From a virus, in IMG/VR virus record IMGVR_UViG_3300042691_035106, positions 1 to 59,304 of that record: a stretch of DNA of 59,304 bases; one strand, written 5' to 3'. The position numbers and the translations under genes are program-made. The notes under the pieces were generated by a model, which had not been told where the DNA came from, did not search any database, and was given only the letters and a program-made list of their open reading frames with translations. Within the stretch, counting starts at the first letter, position 1. Each line of letters starts with the position of its first letter. Below, in pieces: positions 50,223 to 58,478 of the stretch.

Positions 50223-52760
50223 CTAGGCCGCGAACCGCACGCTGACATTGCGCACCGCCGGCGGCCAGCCATCGGCGCGGGCCTGGACCGCAGCAAGCGC
50301 GGTTTCGGCCTTGTCGGCGCGCAGCCGCTCGCGTTCCGCCCTCGCCTGCATGATCAGCAGCGATTCGCTCGCGGCGCGGGCATTGAGGTATTGCGCCGCG
50401 GCCTGGCTTTCGGCGATCGACCGGGCCTGCATGGCCTCGCTGTCGCCGGTGCTGGCGAGCCGGGCGTGGGCATCGCGGAGCATCGCCGCCATGGTTGCCA
50501 TGTCCTTGCCGCGACGGCGGGCGAGCGCGGTAGAGCGGCGGCGCTTGGCGATAGTGCGTTCATGTGCCCGGCCTTCCTTGAGCAATTCGTGCTGCAGGCG
50601 TTCGCGCATCCGCATGTGATCCTCGGCAATCGAGCGTTGCAGCCTGGCAGCCTTGCGCTCCGCCCAGGCCCGCCGCACCGCGCGCTCATGCGCCGGGGTG
50701 CGCTTGGGCCGCTCCTGCGCAGCCGGGATAGCCCCCTCGCTGGTTGTCGCCGGTAGGGGGGCGGCAAGCCGGGCCTCGAGCGCCGCCACGCGGGCGGCGA
50801 GTTCGGCCATGGGGTCCGGCGCGGGCAACTTTACGCTATCATCGGAAAGTTCAACCGGCGCGATAATATCCACAGGCTCCGAATTTGCCGCAGGAGCCTC
50901 GCTGAGCGCTTCCGCCACGGTTTCGCACTCCTGCGCCGGATCAGGCTCGCAATCGCTCTCAGCGCCGCTCTGGCTGGCAGGCGCAGCATATTCCACCGCC
51001 ACCGCTTCCACCTCGGCCGCTTCCGGCTCCGCTTCGACCGGCCCGGCCTCGATTTCCGCCCGCGTCACATAGGGCGCCCCTTCATAGGTTCGCCCGTTGG
51101 GCCGCACGGTGAGAAAGCGGCTATCGCCCTGCTCCCAAAGCCATTGCAGGATAAAGGCGGGCTTGCCGTTGGGCAGCACGATTTCCATCGTTTCAAAGCA
51201 CGATTCGCCGATCAGCGCGCGGACCTGCTCTTTCGAGAACGCAATGCCACGCTCGCCCATGGCAACCGGATAGGTGACCCCATCCGGGCCGATGATCCGG
51301 CTTTCGGGTTCGAGCTGCGCACGCTCGCGCGGCATCACAATCGAATAGGAGCCTTCGATTGCGCCTTCCTCTGCCGGGTGGTCGACTACGCGGTCGCACA
51401 GCGCTTCCCAGTCCTGGACCGTCTCGCGCCAGCCGGTCGCCTTGTATTGCCCCGAAACGGTCAAGCCCATGACTTGCGCGCCGCACTGGATCAGTTGCGC
51501 GCCGTGGCAATGGGCATAGCCCCAATAGGCTTCCGGATCGCGCCCGGCCGGGGTGAAAGCCTTGCACCGCGCCTTGATTTCATCGGGCGAAGGCAGGCCT
51601 TGCGCCTCTGCCATGGCGGTAAGGTAGTCCAGCGCTTCGCCCGTGCCGCTCCATTGGTAGGTCATATCGCGCTTGCCCGCGCCGCCGTCGCGCACCGCCA
51701 TTGCCCCGAATACCAGATCCGGATCCCCGGCAACGCTGCCAATCATGCCCTCGCGCGCCGGTTGCCAGTCGATTGCGACCTTGCCCGCCTTGCCCAGCTT
51801 TTCGAGCGCGGCGACCGGGGCGCCGGGGAGCAATTCAGGAAACAGGCAGGCGTCTCCATCGGTAGGGGCCAGCCCCGCCTCGAAAGCGCGCTCCCATTGC
51901 GGAAAGGTGCCGTCGATCAGCTTGGCGGTAATGGTGATGTCACCCAGGTCGAAGCGGGCGCGGTCATTGATCCGCAGGCCGGGCGCGTTCTCCCCGCCGA
52001 TTGCCTGCCCGCCGCCGCACTCGATCGCCATGGCCTCGCAGTCCCCGGCGAGCTTGCCGGCATGGCCGAGTAAGGCAACGGTCTTGCGGCCGATAATGCA
52101 ATCCTCGAGCGATTCCGCGCCGGCCGGGATAGGGCGGCTGGCAGCGCCCATATTGTGCCCATCGGTGGCGATCAGCGCCAGCCGTTCGCGCCCGCCCAGC
52201 TCGCGCCGCTGCAGGGCAATGCCGTTCAGGTAATAGCGTTCATCGCTGCCCATACACGGCGCCAGGGCGGCCAGGTCAGCCAGGAAGCGCGCCGCCGGCA
52301 CGGTAAACCGGGATAGGGTTTCACCATCGGTAGGGCCTGCCACGACCGGGAAATTATCGACCGGCAGGGTTTTGAGCGTGAACGTGCCGCGATTGCCGCC
52401 CGCGCTGAGCTTGGCGCGGTTGTTCTCGCAGGCGGTAAAGCGGATTTCCCAGGCCTTGCCCTTAACCAGTTTGGCGACGGCATCGGCGAGCGGGCCGCCC
52501 TCGACACAGACCGCGCCGGGGCTTTCGACCGTGGCGGCAAGCGTGATGCTGGCGCAATTGTCCAGATCGGTTGCGGTCAAGGTGACGGTGCCAGCCAGGT
52601 CCGCAACAATCCGGATATGGGCGAGGATCGGAATCGAATTGCGCTTCTCGATCACGCGCCGGGCGAGGAAGGCCGCGGCCTGGTCGAAGGCCTTGGGCTC
52701 GATAGTGAAGGCGGCGCGGGTTTCGGTTGCGGCCGCAAGGTCAATCGTTGAATGTTCCAT
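50223..52760 (-). CDS. DNA polymerase III beta sliding clamp-like protein with long C-terminal extension, 845 aa
   Basis: Residues about 20-300 follow DnaN: KRNSIPILAHIRI and TLTATDLDNCASI (domain 1), then DERYYLNGIALQ and LALIATDGHNMGA (domain 2), DCIIGRKTV and KLIDGTFPQWERAF (start of domain 3). Domain 3 then diverges. After about residue 360 comes unrelated sequence: an alpha/beta section, an acidic Ala/Glu-rich linker, and a basic coiled-coil tail (ERKAARLQRSIAEDHMRMRE). Ordinary clamps are about 370 aa. The ATG at 52760 has GGAG; six GRTAGGG lie inside. Confidence 0.8.
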   Translation of the reverse strand: MEHSTIDLAAATETRAAFTIEPKAFDQAAAFLARRVIEKRNSIPILAHIRIVADLAGTVTLTATDLDNCASITLAATVESPGAVCVEGGPLADAVAKLVKGKAWEIRFTACENNRAKLSAGGNRGTFTLKTLPVDNFPVVAGPTDGETLSRFTVPAARFLADLAALAPCMGSDERYYLNGIALQRRELGGRERLALIATDGHNMGAASRPIPAGAESLEDCIIGRKTVALLGHAGKLAGDCEAMAIECGGGQAIGGENAPGLRINDRARFDLGDITITAKLIDGTFPQWERAFEAGLAPTDGDACLFPELLPGAPVAALEKLGKAGKVAIDWQPAREGMIGSVAGDPDLVFGAMAVRDGGAGKRDMTYQWSGTGEALDYLTAMAEAQGLPSPDEIKARCKAFTPAGRDPEAYWGYAHCHGAQLIQCGAQVMGLTVSGQYKATGWRETVQDWEALCDRVVDHPAEEGAIEGSYSIVMPRERAQLEPESRIIGPDGVTYPVAMGERGIAFSKEQVRALIGESCFETMEIVLPNGKPAFILQWLWEQGDSRFLTVRPNGRTYEGAPYVTRAEIEAGPVEAEPEAAEVEAVAVEYAAPASQSGAESDCEPDPAQECETVAEALSEAPAANSEPVDIIAPVELSDDSVKLPAPDPMAELAARVAALEARLAAPLPATTSEGAIPAAQERPKRTPAHERAVRRAWAERKAARLQRSIAEDHMRMRERLQHELLKEGRAHERTIAKRRRSTALARRRGKDMATMAAMLRDAHARLASTGDSEAMQARSIAESQAAAQYLNARAASESLLIMQARAERERLRADKAETALAAVQARADGWPPAVRNVSVRFAA

Positions 52761-52907
52761 GTGTAACAACTCCATATGCCCAGGTTGATCCCCGCTGCGC
52801 TTGGGCAGGTCGCAGGGGGCAGGCTTGCGCCTTCGCCGAACCGGGGTAGCCGGCGCGGGGAACGCGGGCGGCTTGGGGGCCGCCGCGCCGGGTGTGTCAG
52901 GTAGGGG
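52761..52907. other. Intergenic leader of the clamp-like gene
   Basis: No gene is visible. Holds TGCCCA...TGGGCA inverted halves near the start codon, a GGTAGCC variant and one GRTAGGG at 52900 that abuts the stop of the next upstream gene. Confidence 0.5.
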
Positions 52908-53144
52908 TCAAACCAGTCTGAGCGAAAGAAACTGCTCTATCTGTTGCTTGAGCGCCGGAATCGTTCGCGCGTGAAATGTCGCGTCAAGGTTCGGGCTCAA
53001 GCCGCCGTGATAACCAAGGCGGGCGCTCCCGGTAATCCACGCTGCGGGGCGGCTTGCCAGGCGCTGCCGGGGAGTGTCGCGGGGCACAGTGAACGCCTCC
53101 CAATAGCCGGGCTCGCCTCGCTCCCATGTGATAGGTTTGGCCAC
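52908..53144 (-). CDS. Hypothetical protein, 78 aa
   Basis: Basic protein with LGYHGGLSPNLDATFHARTI and a C-terminal amphipathic helix (ALKQQIEQFLSLRLV). Its TGA is followed directly by CCCCTACC. No family recognised. Confidence 0.55.
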   Translation of the reverse strand: MAKPITWERGEPGYWEAFTVPRDTPRQRLASRPAAWITGSARLGYHGGLSPNLDATFHARTIPALKQQIEQFLSLRLV

Positions 53145-53146
53145 GG

Positions 53147-53305
53147 TCAGCCCTCCCCCAAATCGGCGAAAAAGGCCCGCGCGTCGGCAAGCGCTGCGCC
53201 TCGCGTTTTGAACCCCTCGCGCATTTCCGCAATTGCGCCCGTTAAGCCGGCGTAGGAATACCAGCGCCAGCCCGCCGGCTGCTTGTCGATGAAAAAGCGG
53301 CCCAT
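53147..53305 (-). CDS. Small protein, 52 aa
   Basis: The ATG at 53305 opens MGRFFIDKQPAGWRWYSYAG, then a helix (RGAALADARAFFADLGEG). The longer open frame upstream is not protein-like. Function unknown; the YSYAG..A.A..FF pattern is typical of small sphingomonad phage/plasmid proteins. Confidence 0.55.
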   Translation of the reverse strand: MGRFFIDKQPAGWRWYSYAGLTGAIAEMREGFKTRGAALADARAFFADLGEG

Positions 53306-53309
53306 AGGT

Positions 53310-53603
53310 CTAGCCCTCCCCCGCCGGTTGCGCGGTAGGGGTGCCGTCGATCCGGGCGAGGATCGCGCGGGCATCGGGCAGCCATGCCGAAAGAATCGGC
53401 TCGCCTTCCTCATTGGCCAACGCGACGCGCGCCACCGCTTCGCGCAACGCCTCAAGCATCGCCGGGGCGGCGGCGATCAACTCGGCATCGCCGGGGCTGT
53501 CACCATAGACCACCGCGATATTTGCGCCCGTCGCTTCATCAATGACAAGCGATTGACCGTGGATTTCGTGGCCTGCCGATGGGCAGCTATACCAATTCGC
53601 CAT
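53310..53603 (-). CDS. Small phage protein, IAAAPAMLEAL type, 97 aa
   Basis: Preceded by the leader repeat. A beta-rich start (GHEIHGQSLVIDEATGANIA) leads to AELIAAAPAMLEALREAVAR, a very common phrase in phage early proteins of unknown role. One GRTAGGG falls in the C-terminal codons. Confidence 0.7.
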   Translation of the reverse strand: MANWYSCPSAGHEIHGQSLVIDEATGANIAVVYGDSPGDAELIAAAPAMLEALREAVARVALANEEGEPILSAWLPDARAILARIDGTPTAQPAGEG

Positions 53604-53711
53604 CTCAATTCCTTTCCTGTTGCTCGGCTCATCAGCGGCGGCTTGAGCAAGTCCGCCGGACGCGCCCCGCCCGTTTCCTAAGCGGGGATTGGGGGCGCGT
53701 TTCGCCTGGGT
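53604..53711. other. Intergenic leader
   Basis: Contains CCTTTCCTGTTGCTC (53611-53625), identical over 15 bases to 50117-50131, and CTCATCAG, also found near 58420. The rest is GC-rich. No gene is visible. Confidence 0.5.
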
Positions 53712-55232
53712 CTAGGTCGCAGGCTTGCGCAAGGTCAGCGCTACCGTGTTAACCTGGGTGCCGGCATGGGCGAACGAGCCCGGCGGCAGATCGTGCCACG
53801 ACTCGCGCCCGTAGCAGGATTGCGCGCCCTCGATCAGCCGGTGCAGGGCCTTGTGCCGCGAATCCTCGCCATATTCGGCGCGAGCTGACATGATCGCAAT
53901 CAGCTTGCCGCCCGGCTTGACGAATTGCCAGGCGTGCCGAACGTGGTCGCAGTCGCGCCCGCGATCAAACGGCGGATTCATCAACACAAGGTCAAAGGTG
54001 CCAAGGTCCGCCGGGGTGGCTTTGAGAAAATCGCCGTTCCAGGTGCGGAAGCCGTGAACCTGGGCCAGCTCGTGCGCCAAGCCGGGCTGAATTTCCATGC
54101 AGCGGACATCGCCGCCAAGTGCGCGCGCGGCCTTGGCTAGTTCGCCCGTCCCCGCGCTCGGCTCGAGCACGCTTTGCCCCTTGTGAATATCGGCGAAACC
54201 GGCAACCCGCTTGGCCAGTTCGGGCGAGGTGTTGAAGGCGCCGAAATTCTTAGCCGGGGTCAAATGGTATTCGGGCGCGCTGTGCGCCTCGGTTTCGTTG
54301 TGTCCGTCGCCGATCGCCTCGCCGTAGTATTCGGCGAGCAGCCTATTAACCTCGCGCAACAGATCCTCGCGCTCGAACCAAATGTGCAGATTACCATTCT
54401 TGAACACCCGGACCCGGAAATAAGGCCCGGTGACAACCTCGGGGAGATTGGCGCGGCTCAGCTTGGTTACGGCCTCGGAAGCGAGCGCGGGCCATTCCTC
54501 GCCATCCTCGCGGCGCGCCTTGTCAACGCGGCTGGGGTAGGGCTTGCCGTCGAGCTCATAGAGCAGCCTTTCCACGTCCTCGAACGTGTCGCGCCGCTCG
54601 TAGGCTTTCCAGTGCGGCGCGCTGTAATCGGTATCTAGCCCGCCGTCGATAATCAGCCGGGCGCCAATCTTGAACCCGTCATGCGACCTAAAGCGGCGAT
54701 CGAGCCGCGAAAACGTGTTAGCGATCCCGCGCAGGAACAATTCGCGGCGATTGCCCCAAAGGTGCGCGAACGTCGCCTTGCAGTTCTCAGGCGTGAACGG
54801 GGCAGGGTCTTTGAGACTGGCGCGCCATTCCTCTTTGGCTTGCCGGTCCATCAATTCGCCGCCGCCGGTCAGGTCGAGCAATGCTTGCCAGGCGGAGCGG
54901 TCAAGCTCGCGGGTCAAACTGCGCTCGAAGACCTCGCGCGCCGGGGTCTTAACCTCTTTCCAGCCGTCAAGGCGCTCAGTCTCGAATTGATCCGGGGCGC
55001 GCAGGAAGTCGGCGGCAAGGGTCGATTCGTCATAGCGGTTATTGCCGGGCGGAATCGAGAGGAAGGCGCGGCCGATGCAGGCCAGCCCGGCCGCGCGGGT
55101 TTCGGTGTGGAATCCATCATAAGCGGCCAGCCAATGCGCCAGGGCGCGATTTCGGCCCTCGCAAAGTTCGTCGATATTGGCGAAAGTGGCGACGGCTTGG
55201 CCGGGCGCGTCAATCGTGGTTTGCGCGTTCAT
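53712..55232 (-). CDS. DUF4942-type DNA methyltransferase, 506 aa
   Basis: The N-terminal half (about residues 20-270) has RAFLSIPPGNNRYDES and NTFSRLDRRFRSHDGFKIG, as in DUF4942 proteins. The C-terminal half is a SAM-dependent methyltransferase: motif I VLEPSAGTGELAKAA (about 357) and catalytic NPPF in LVLMNPPFDRGRD (about 419), the amino-methyltransferase type (adenine N6 or cytosine N4). It probably modifies phage DNA. Lone methylases like this often protect mobile elements from restriction. Confidence 0.85.
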   Translation of the reverse strand: MNAQTTIDAPGQAVATFANIDELCEGRNRALAHWLAAYDGFHTETRAAGLACIGRAFLSIPPGNNRYDESTLAADFLRAPDQFETERLDGWKEVKTPAREVFERSLTRELDRSAWQALLDLTGGGELMDRQAKEEWRASLKDPAPFTPENCKATFAHLWGNRRELFLRGIANTFSRLDRRFRSHDGFKIGARLIIDGGLDTDYSAPHWKAYERRDTFEDVERLLYELDGKPYPSRVDKARREDGEEWPALASEAVTKLSRANLPEVVTGPYFRVRVFKNGNLHIWFEREDLLREVNRLLAEYYGEAIGDGHNETEAHSAPEYHLTPAKNFGAFNTSPELAKRVAGFADIHKGQSVLEPSAGTGELAKAARALGGDVRCMEIQPGLAHELAQVHGFRTWNGDFLKATPADLGTFDLVLMNPPFDRGRDCDHVRHAWQFVKPGGKLIAIMSARAEYGEDSRHKALHRLIEGAQSCYGRESWHDLPPGSFAHAGTQVNTVALTLRKPAT

Positions 55233-55234
55233 GG

Positions 55235-55447
55235 TTATGATCCCCCATTGATAGCGCCGCGGCCATAGTCGCGGGCGTAATTTGGCGAATGATCGACCGG
55301 GCAGGGCCCGGCATTATCGAGAACGATAGACCTGCAGCGCTGATATTCGGCGGCATCGCCGGGTTGCTCCGGACGTGATCCCAGCCGGAAAATTCGGCCG
55401 ATTGCCAGGCTGACAAGCGCGCGGCGCTCCGTTTCATCTGTCAGCAT
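55235..55447 (-). CDS. Small protein, 70 aa
   Basis: ATG at 55447 (MLTDETERRALVSLAI). It contains RIFRLGSRPEQPGDAAEY and a cysteine-containing C-terminus (CPVDHSPNYARDYGRG). Ends just before the methyltransferase start. Function unknown. Confidence 0.6.
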   Translation of the reverse strand: MLTDETERRALVSLAIGRIFRLGSRPEQPGDAAEYQRCRSIVLDNAGPCPVDHSPNYARDYGRGAINGGS

Positions 55448-55451
55448 CGGC

Positions 55452-56492
55452 TCAGCCCTCCCCGCCATTGGCCGCGACAAAGGCCAGCGCCTTTGCCTCA
55501 ACCTTGAAGGCAAATCCGCCCGGCGTGCCAGCCCAGGGCCGCGAATACCACCCGCCCAGCTCGCGCGCCGCCGTGTTCAAGCGATCATATTCGGCGCGAT
55601 CGACCCTGCCGGGCAGGCTGGCAATCCACATCTGAAAGCCCTTCTTGCTGTGCGTGTGCTGCGACAGGGTGAAGCGCCCGCACGCGGCCGGGGTAGGGGT
55701 GGCTTCCGGCTCATTCACGGTAGGGGCCAGTTTGCCGGTCATATCGGCCCAGGCGCGGGCGTCCTCTGAGAATTCCAGCCCGGCGAAGCTCAGCCCTTTA
55801 AGCGGCGATTTTTTGACCGCCCAACCGCTGCAATAGCGCGAACCGGATTTGAGATAGTTTCCCGCGCCCATGCTGTATTTTTCGCGGTGCTCGGCCGATG
55901 CTGGCGCGGTGGCAAGATCCGCGGTTTCGGCGAACGTGGCGGCAAATTTGCGCATTTCGGGGAACAGGTCGCGGCCGTGTTTGCTCCAACCGATAACCAC
56001 CGTTCGCAAGGTGCGCGCGTTGAAATAGTCGGTCATGGAATCGCAATCGTCCTGGTGCAGTTCGGCGATGATTGCCGATTCCGCCCAAGGCGGGGCCATG
56101 CGCTGCAATTCGTCCTTGGCCTGGTCGACCGCCTTTGCGTGCGCCTCGCGCTCTGCGGCGAAGTTGCGCCGGGTTTCTGCTTGCTTGGCCTTGGCGCGCT
56201 CCCACAGTTCGGCGGCTTCCGCTTCACTGATAGGGGCAACAAAGCGGGCGCGCTGGATCATTGGCGCGGCGATGTTCTCGGAGATTTCCGAAACGTGCCC
56301 GGCCTCGCTGGCAATAGTCAGGGTGAAGCGGTCGCGCGCCATCGGCGAAGGGCCGCCGAAAAGCGTATAAGTCGCGTTCTCGGCTGGCTTGACCGCGACA
56401 ACATAGGCCAGGCCGCCGCCGGGCGTGTCGCAAGCGGTGCCGATCGCGGGCGCGGAATCGTTCGCGGGCTCAATCATGGTAAAAGCGTTCAT
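55452..56492 (-). CDS. Hypothetical accessory protein, 346 aa
   Basis: N-terminal beta region, then a charged helix (about residues 85-125, AELWERAKAKQAETRRNF), a central domain with KHGRDLFPEMRKFAATFAE, and a C-terminal segment HTHSKKGFQMWIASLPGRV with a later LGGWYSRPW and GFAFKVEAKA. That last pattern (KGFQMW...YSR...GFAFK) recurs at the ends of large plasmid and phage proteins. No enzymatic motif is visible. Three GRTAGGG lie inside. Confidence 0.6.
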   Translation of the reverse strand: MNAFTMIEPANDSAPAIGTACDTPGGGLAYVVAVKPAENATYTLFGGPSPMARDRFTLTIASEAGHVSEISENIAAPMIQRARFVAPISEAEAAELWERAKAKQAETRRNFAAEREAHAKAVDQAKDELQRMAPPWAESAIIAELHQDDCDSMTDYFNARTLRTVVIGWSKHGRDLFPEMRKFAATFAETADLATAPASAEHREKYSMGAGNYLKSGSRYCSGWAVKKSPLKGLSFAGLEFSEDARAWADMTGKLAPTVNEPEATPTPAACGRFTLSQHTHSKKGFQMWIASLPGRVDRAEYDRLNTAARELGGWYSRPWAGTPGGFAFKVEAKALAFVAANGGEG

Positions 56493-56575
56493 TATCTCAA
56501 CTCCGTGGCCTGGTTGCCGGCGCGCGCTCGGCCTGGTCGCGCGCCTGAATGGGGATAGGGGCGCCCTAAACAGGG

Positions 56576-56752
56576 CTAGGGGTGATGCGGGACAATCCGC
56601 CAGTCATGCCAGCCCTCTTGCACCTGCAGCGCCTTCGCGATCGCGGCCATATTGTCGCGACCGGCCGCCCACATTGTCAGCGATGAATTGCGCCAGACAC
56701 GCGCGGTAGGGCTTGGCAGATATTGCAAGCGAATATGTGTTGCCGCTTCCAT
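56576..56752 (-). CDS. Small protein, 58 aa
   Basis: From ATG 56752 (MEAATHIRLQYLPSPTARVW) to a TAG at 56576-56578 that overlaps a GCTAGGG motif. Ends in EGWHDWRIVPHHP. Its reading frame carries a GRTAGGG at 56705. Similar short tryptophan-rich proteins are common in sphingomonad elements; function unknown. Confidence 0.5.
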   Translation of the reverse strand: MEAATHIRLQYLPSPTARVWRNSSLTMWAAGRDNMAAIAKALQVQEGWHDWRIVPHHP

Positions 56753-56755
56753 CGC

Positions 56756-56908
56756 TCAGCCCTCCCCAAATTCAGCCGGGAAGGCGATGCAAAGGAAAAG
56801 CCGCGCGCTCTTGTCGCGGCGATCGGCGCGGCGCCCCATGGCGCGGGCCTTGGCATTGTGGCGGCGCGACATATCGCGCGGGGCGGATTCTGTGACACTG
56901 AAAACCAT
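56756..56908 (-). CDS. Small basic protein, 50 aa
   Basis: ATG at 56908 is preceded by CAACAGGAG, a good ribosome site and part of the leader repeat. Strongly basic middle (SRRHNAKARAMGRRADRRDK) and hydrophobic C-terminus (FLCIAFPAEFGEG). Likely binds nucleic acid; unproven. Confidence 0.5.
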   Translation of the reverse strand: MVFSVTESAPRDMSRRHNAKARAMGRRADRRDKSARLFLCIAFPAEFGEG

Positions 56909-57057
56909 GGTATTGACTCCTGTTGCCCTTGCGTTGCGAGCTGGCGCGGGCAGATCCAGCCGTTCGGCGATTGTCGCCTATCTGGCGCCCCATAAACCGG
57001 GATAGGGCGCTAGAGAGGCGGCGCGCGTTGCCAGGCGCGCGCCGGCCGGGATAGGGG
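56909..57057. other. Intergenic leader with two GATAGGG motifs
   Basis: GATAGGG at 57001 and 57050, the latter two bases from the next gene's stop codon. Between them lies a GC-palindrome-rich stretch (GCGCGCGCC-type). No gene is visible. Confidence 0.5.
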
Positions 57058-57261
57058 CTAGGCTTGCGCGCTGGCCAGTTCGCGCTTGCGGGCGACAAAT
57101 TCGCCGATTGAAACGATCTCATAGCCAAGGCGGCGCATCGCCGCCGCGCCGCCATAGCCTTCGGATTGAAAGGCATCGCCGCCGGGCATCACGTCAACGC
57201 TAAGCCAGATTTCCCCGGCATCATCCCGGCAATTCATGGCCGCAAATCCAATGTATTGCAT
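57058..57261 (-). CDS. Small alpha/beta protein, 67 aa
   Basis: Begins MQYIGFAAMNCRDDAGEIWL and ends in a helix (VSIGEFVARKRELASAQA). Function unknown. The stop TAG is followed by CCCCTATCC. Confidence 0.55.
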   Translation of the reverse strand: MQYIGFAAMNCRDDAGEIWLSVDVMPGGDAFQSEGYGGAAAMRRLGYEIVSIGEFVARKRELASAQA

Positions 57262-57412
57262 CGCTCATATTCCCTTGCCCTTGCTGGCGGCCGCGCGCGG
57301 GCAAATCGCGGCCGGTTAGGCTGGCGCCTATCGCTTGCCCCGTCATTAAACAGGGGAAGGGATAGGCGGCGCCGGATCCGGCCGGCGCGCGCCATGGGGA
57401 AGCGGGATAGGG
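57262..57412. other. Intergenic leader
   Basis: Very GC-rich with GCCGGATCCGGCCGGC-type palindromes (about 57370-57386) and GATAGGG at 57406 next to the downstream stop codon. No gene is visible. Confidence 0.45.
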
Positions 57413-57643
57413 TTAGGGCATGGCGAATAGCTCCCCGATTTGCTCAATCGTGAAAGCATAGCCATGGGAGATTGTGCCGCGCCCTTCGCGGTCAATCATC
57501 ACAATACCGCTTGCCGATTGATCCAGCGCGCTATTGGTTATCCAGAAACGCGCGCCTTGCTGGACGGTGACCGCGCGCCCTTTGGCGCCCTTCGCCTTGA
57601 ACGCAAAGGCGCGGCGCGCGGTCAATGTCTGCCCTTGTTTCAT
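57413..57643 (-). CDS. Small protein, 76 aa
   Basis: The ATG at 57643 overlaps the upstream stop (ATGA). Basic beta-rich first half (KAKGAKGRAVTVQQGARFWI) and a C-terminal helix. SH3-like small fold is possible. Function unknown. Confidence 0.55.
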   Translation of the reverse strand: MKQGQTLTARRAFAFKAKGAKGRAVTVQQGARFWITNSALDQSASGIVMIDREGRGTISHGYAFTIEQIGELFAMP

Positions 57644-57816
57644 GGCCGCCCTTTCCCGCGCTTCGCGGCGCGATAGACCCTTGCAGGCGAATAGTAGGGC
57701 GCGCCGCCATAGCTGGCACAAGGCTTGATCCTGCCAAGCGCTTGCATCGCCGATTCGGGCGATAGGCCATGATCGGTTAGGACGGCGAAGGCTTGGGGCG
57801 CTGCGATTGCTATCAT
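57640..57816 (-). CDS. Small protein, 58 aa
   Basis: ATG 57816 (MIAIAAPQAFAVLTDHG) and stop 57640 are both in ATGA overlaps. Ends in a basic RVYRAAKRGKGRP. The QAFAVLTDHGLSPESAMQAL part may be a short DNA-binding helix pair. Function unknown. Confidence 0.5.
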   Translation of the reverse strand: MIAIAAPQAFAVLTDHGLSPESAMQALGRIKPCASYGGAPYYSPARVYRAAKRGKGRP

Positions 57817-58118
57817 GGTCGCGCCCCTTCCAGAGCTGCCAGCTTCGCCGCGCGCTTCGCTTCCCGCTCTTGCCGCAATTCAGGGGCGAAGTGCTTGCAC
57901 CATTTGCCATTGAGCTGGCCAAGGGCATGGTGCGCCGCGTCATAGGCCCGGCGTGCTGCCTGATATTCAGGGGAGCGGCGCACATGATCCGGCGTTAGGC
58001 CCATGGGCCCGCTGCCTATACCGGGAATCGCCTTCAGTCTGGCACTTGCCGCCTTTAGGACCGCTTCCCGGCTATCGCGTGCCACTTGGTATAGGGCAAA
58101 GTCGATTGCGCGCGTCAT
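57813..58118 (-). CDS. Helical protein, 101 aa
   Basis: ATG 58118 overlaps the previous stop. Helices throughout (REAVLKAASARLKAIPGIGS, then EYQAARRAYDAAHHALGQLN) and a lysine/arginine-rich end. Function unknown. Confidence 0.55.
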   Translation of the reverse strand: MTRAIDFALYQVARDSREAVLKAASARLKAIPGIGSGPMGLTPDHVRRSPEYQAARRAYDAAHHALGQLNGKWCKHFAPELRQEREAKRAAKLAALEGARP

Positions 58119-58393
58119 GGCACTTGCTCCCAAGGCTTCGCCATGTGCCCCGGCACATAGCCGGTTGCTGCAGCTTCGCGCGCCGCATCGGCCGCAATTT
58201 CCAGCGCATCGCAGCGATTCACAAAAGCGGCAAAACTCTTGAATGTGCTAACGCAAGGCGCCGTCCAAGCTGAACGCTCTACGGTGCGGACAATCGCCCG
58301 ATATGATCCAGCCTTGGCGCCGCGCCCTATCTTGCGCGCGCTGGCGAATACCATGGTATTAGGGAACGGTTCGCATTTGAATGACTGCGACAT
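58115..58393 (-). CDS. Hypothetical protein, 92 aa
   Basis: Preceded by the leader repeat with CAACAGGAAAGG. The core (SYRAIVRTVERSAWTAPCVS) is beta-rich, followed by a helix (AAFVNRCDALEIAADAAREA). Function unknown. Confidence 0.55.
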   Translation of the reverse strand: MSQSFKCEPFPNTMVFASARKIGRGAKAGSYRAIVRTVERSAWTAPCVSTFKSFAAFVNRCDALEIAADAAREAAATGYVPGHMAKPWEQVP

Positions 58394-58478
58394 AATCCAA
58401 CCTTTCCTGTTGTCCTGCCTCATCAGACGGGGAACGGACAATTCCCCATGACTAGGGCGCATGGCCCTAGTTTCGGCT
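58394..58478. other. Intergenic leader
   Basis: Holds CCTTTCCTGTTG (58401-58412) and a CTAGGGCGCATGGCCCTAG palindrome (about 58452-58470), which could form a hairpin. No gene is visible. Confidence 0.5.

Larger units (their letters stand above)
48250..57412 (+). repeat. Strand-biased GRTAGGG motif array (23 copies)
   Basis: GRTAGGG begins at 48250, 48301, 48336, 48355, 49426, 50179, 50216, 50752, 51861, 52128, 52312, 52329, 52900, 53334, 54536, 55692, 55719, 56229, 56554, 56705, 57001, 57050 and 57406. Common context is CGGGATAGGG or CGGTAGGGG. All are on the + strand, that is CCCTAYC on the coding strand of the arm. Some follow stop codons directly; others lie in genes in all three frames. 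Confidence 0.8.
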
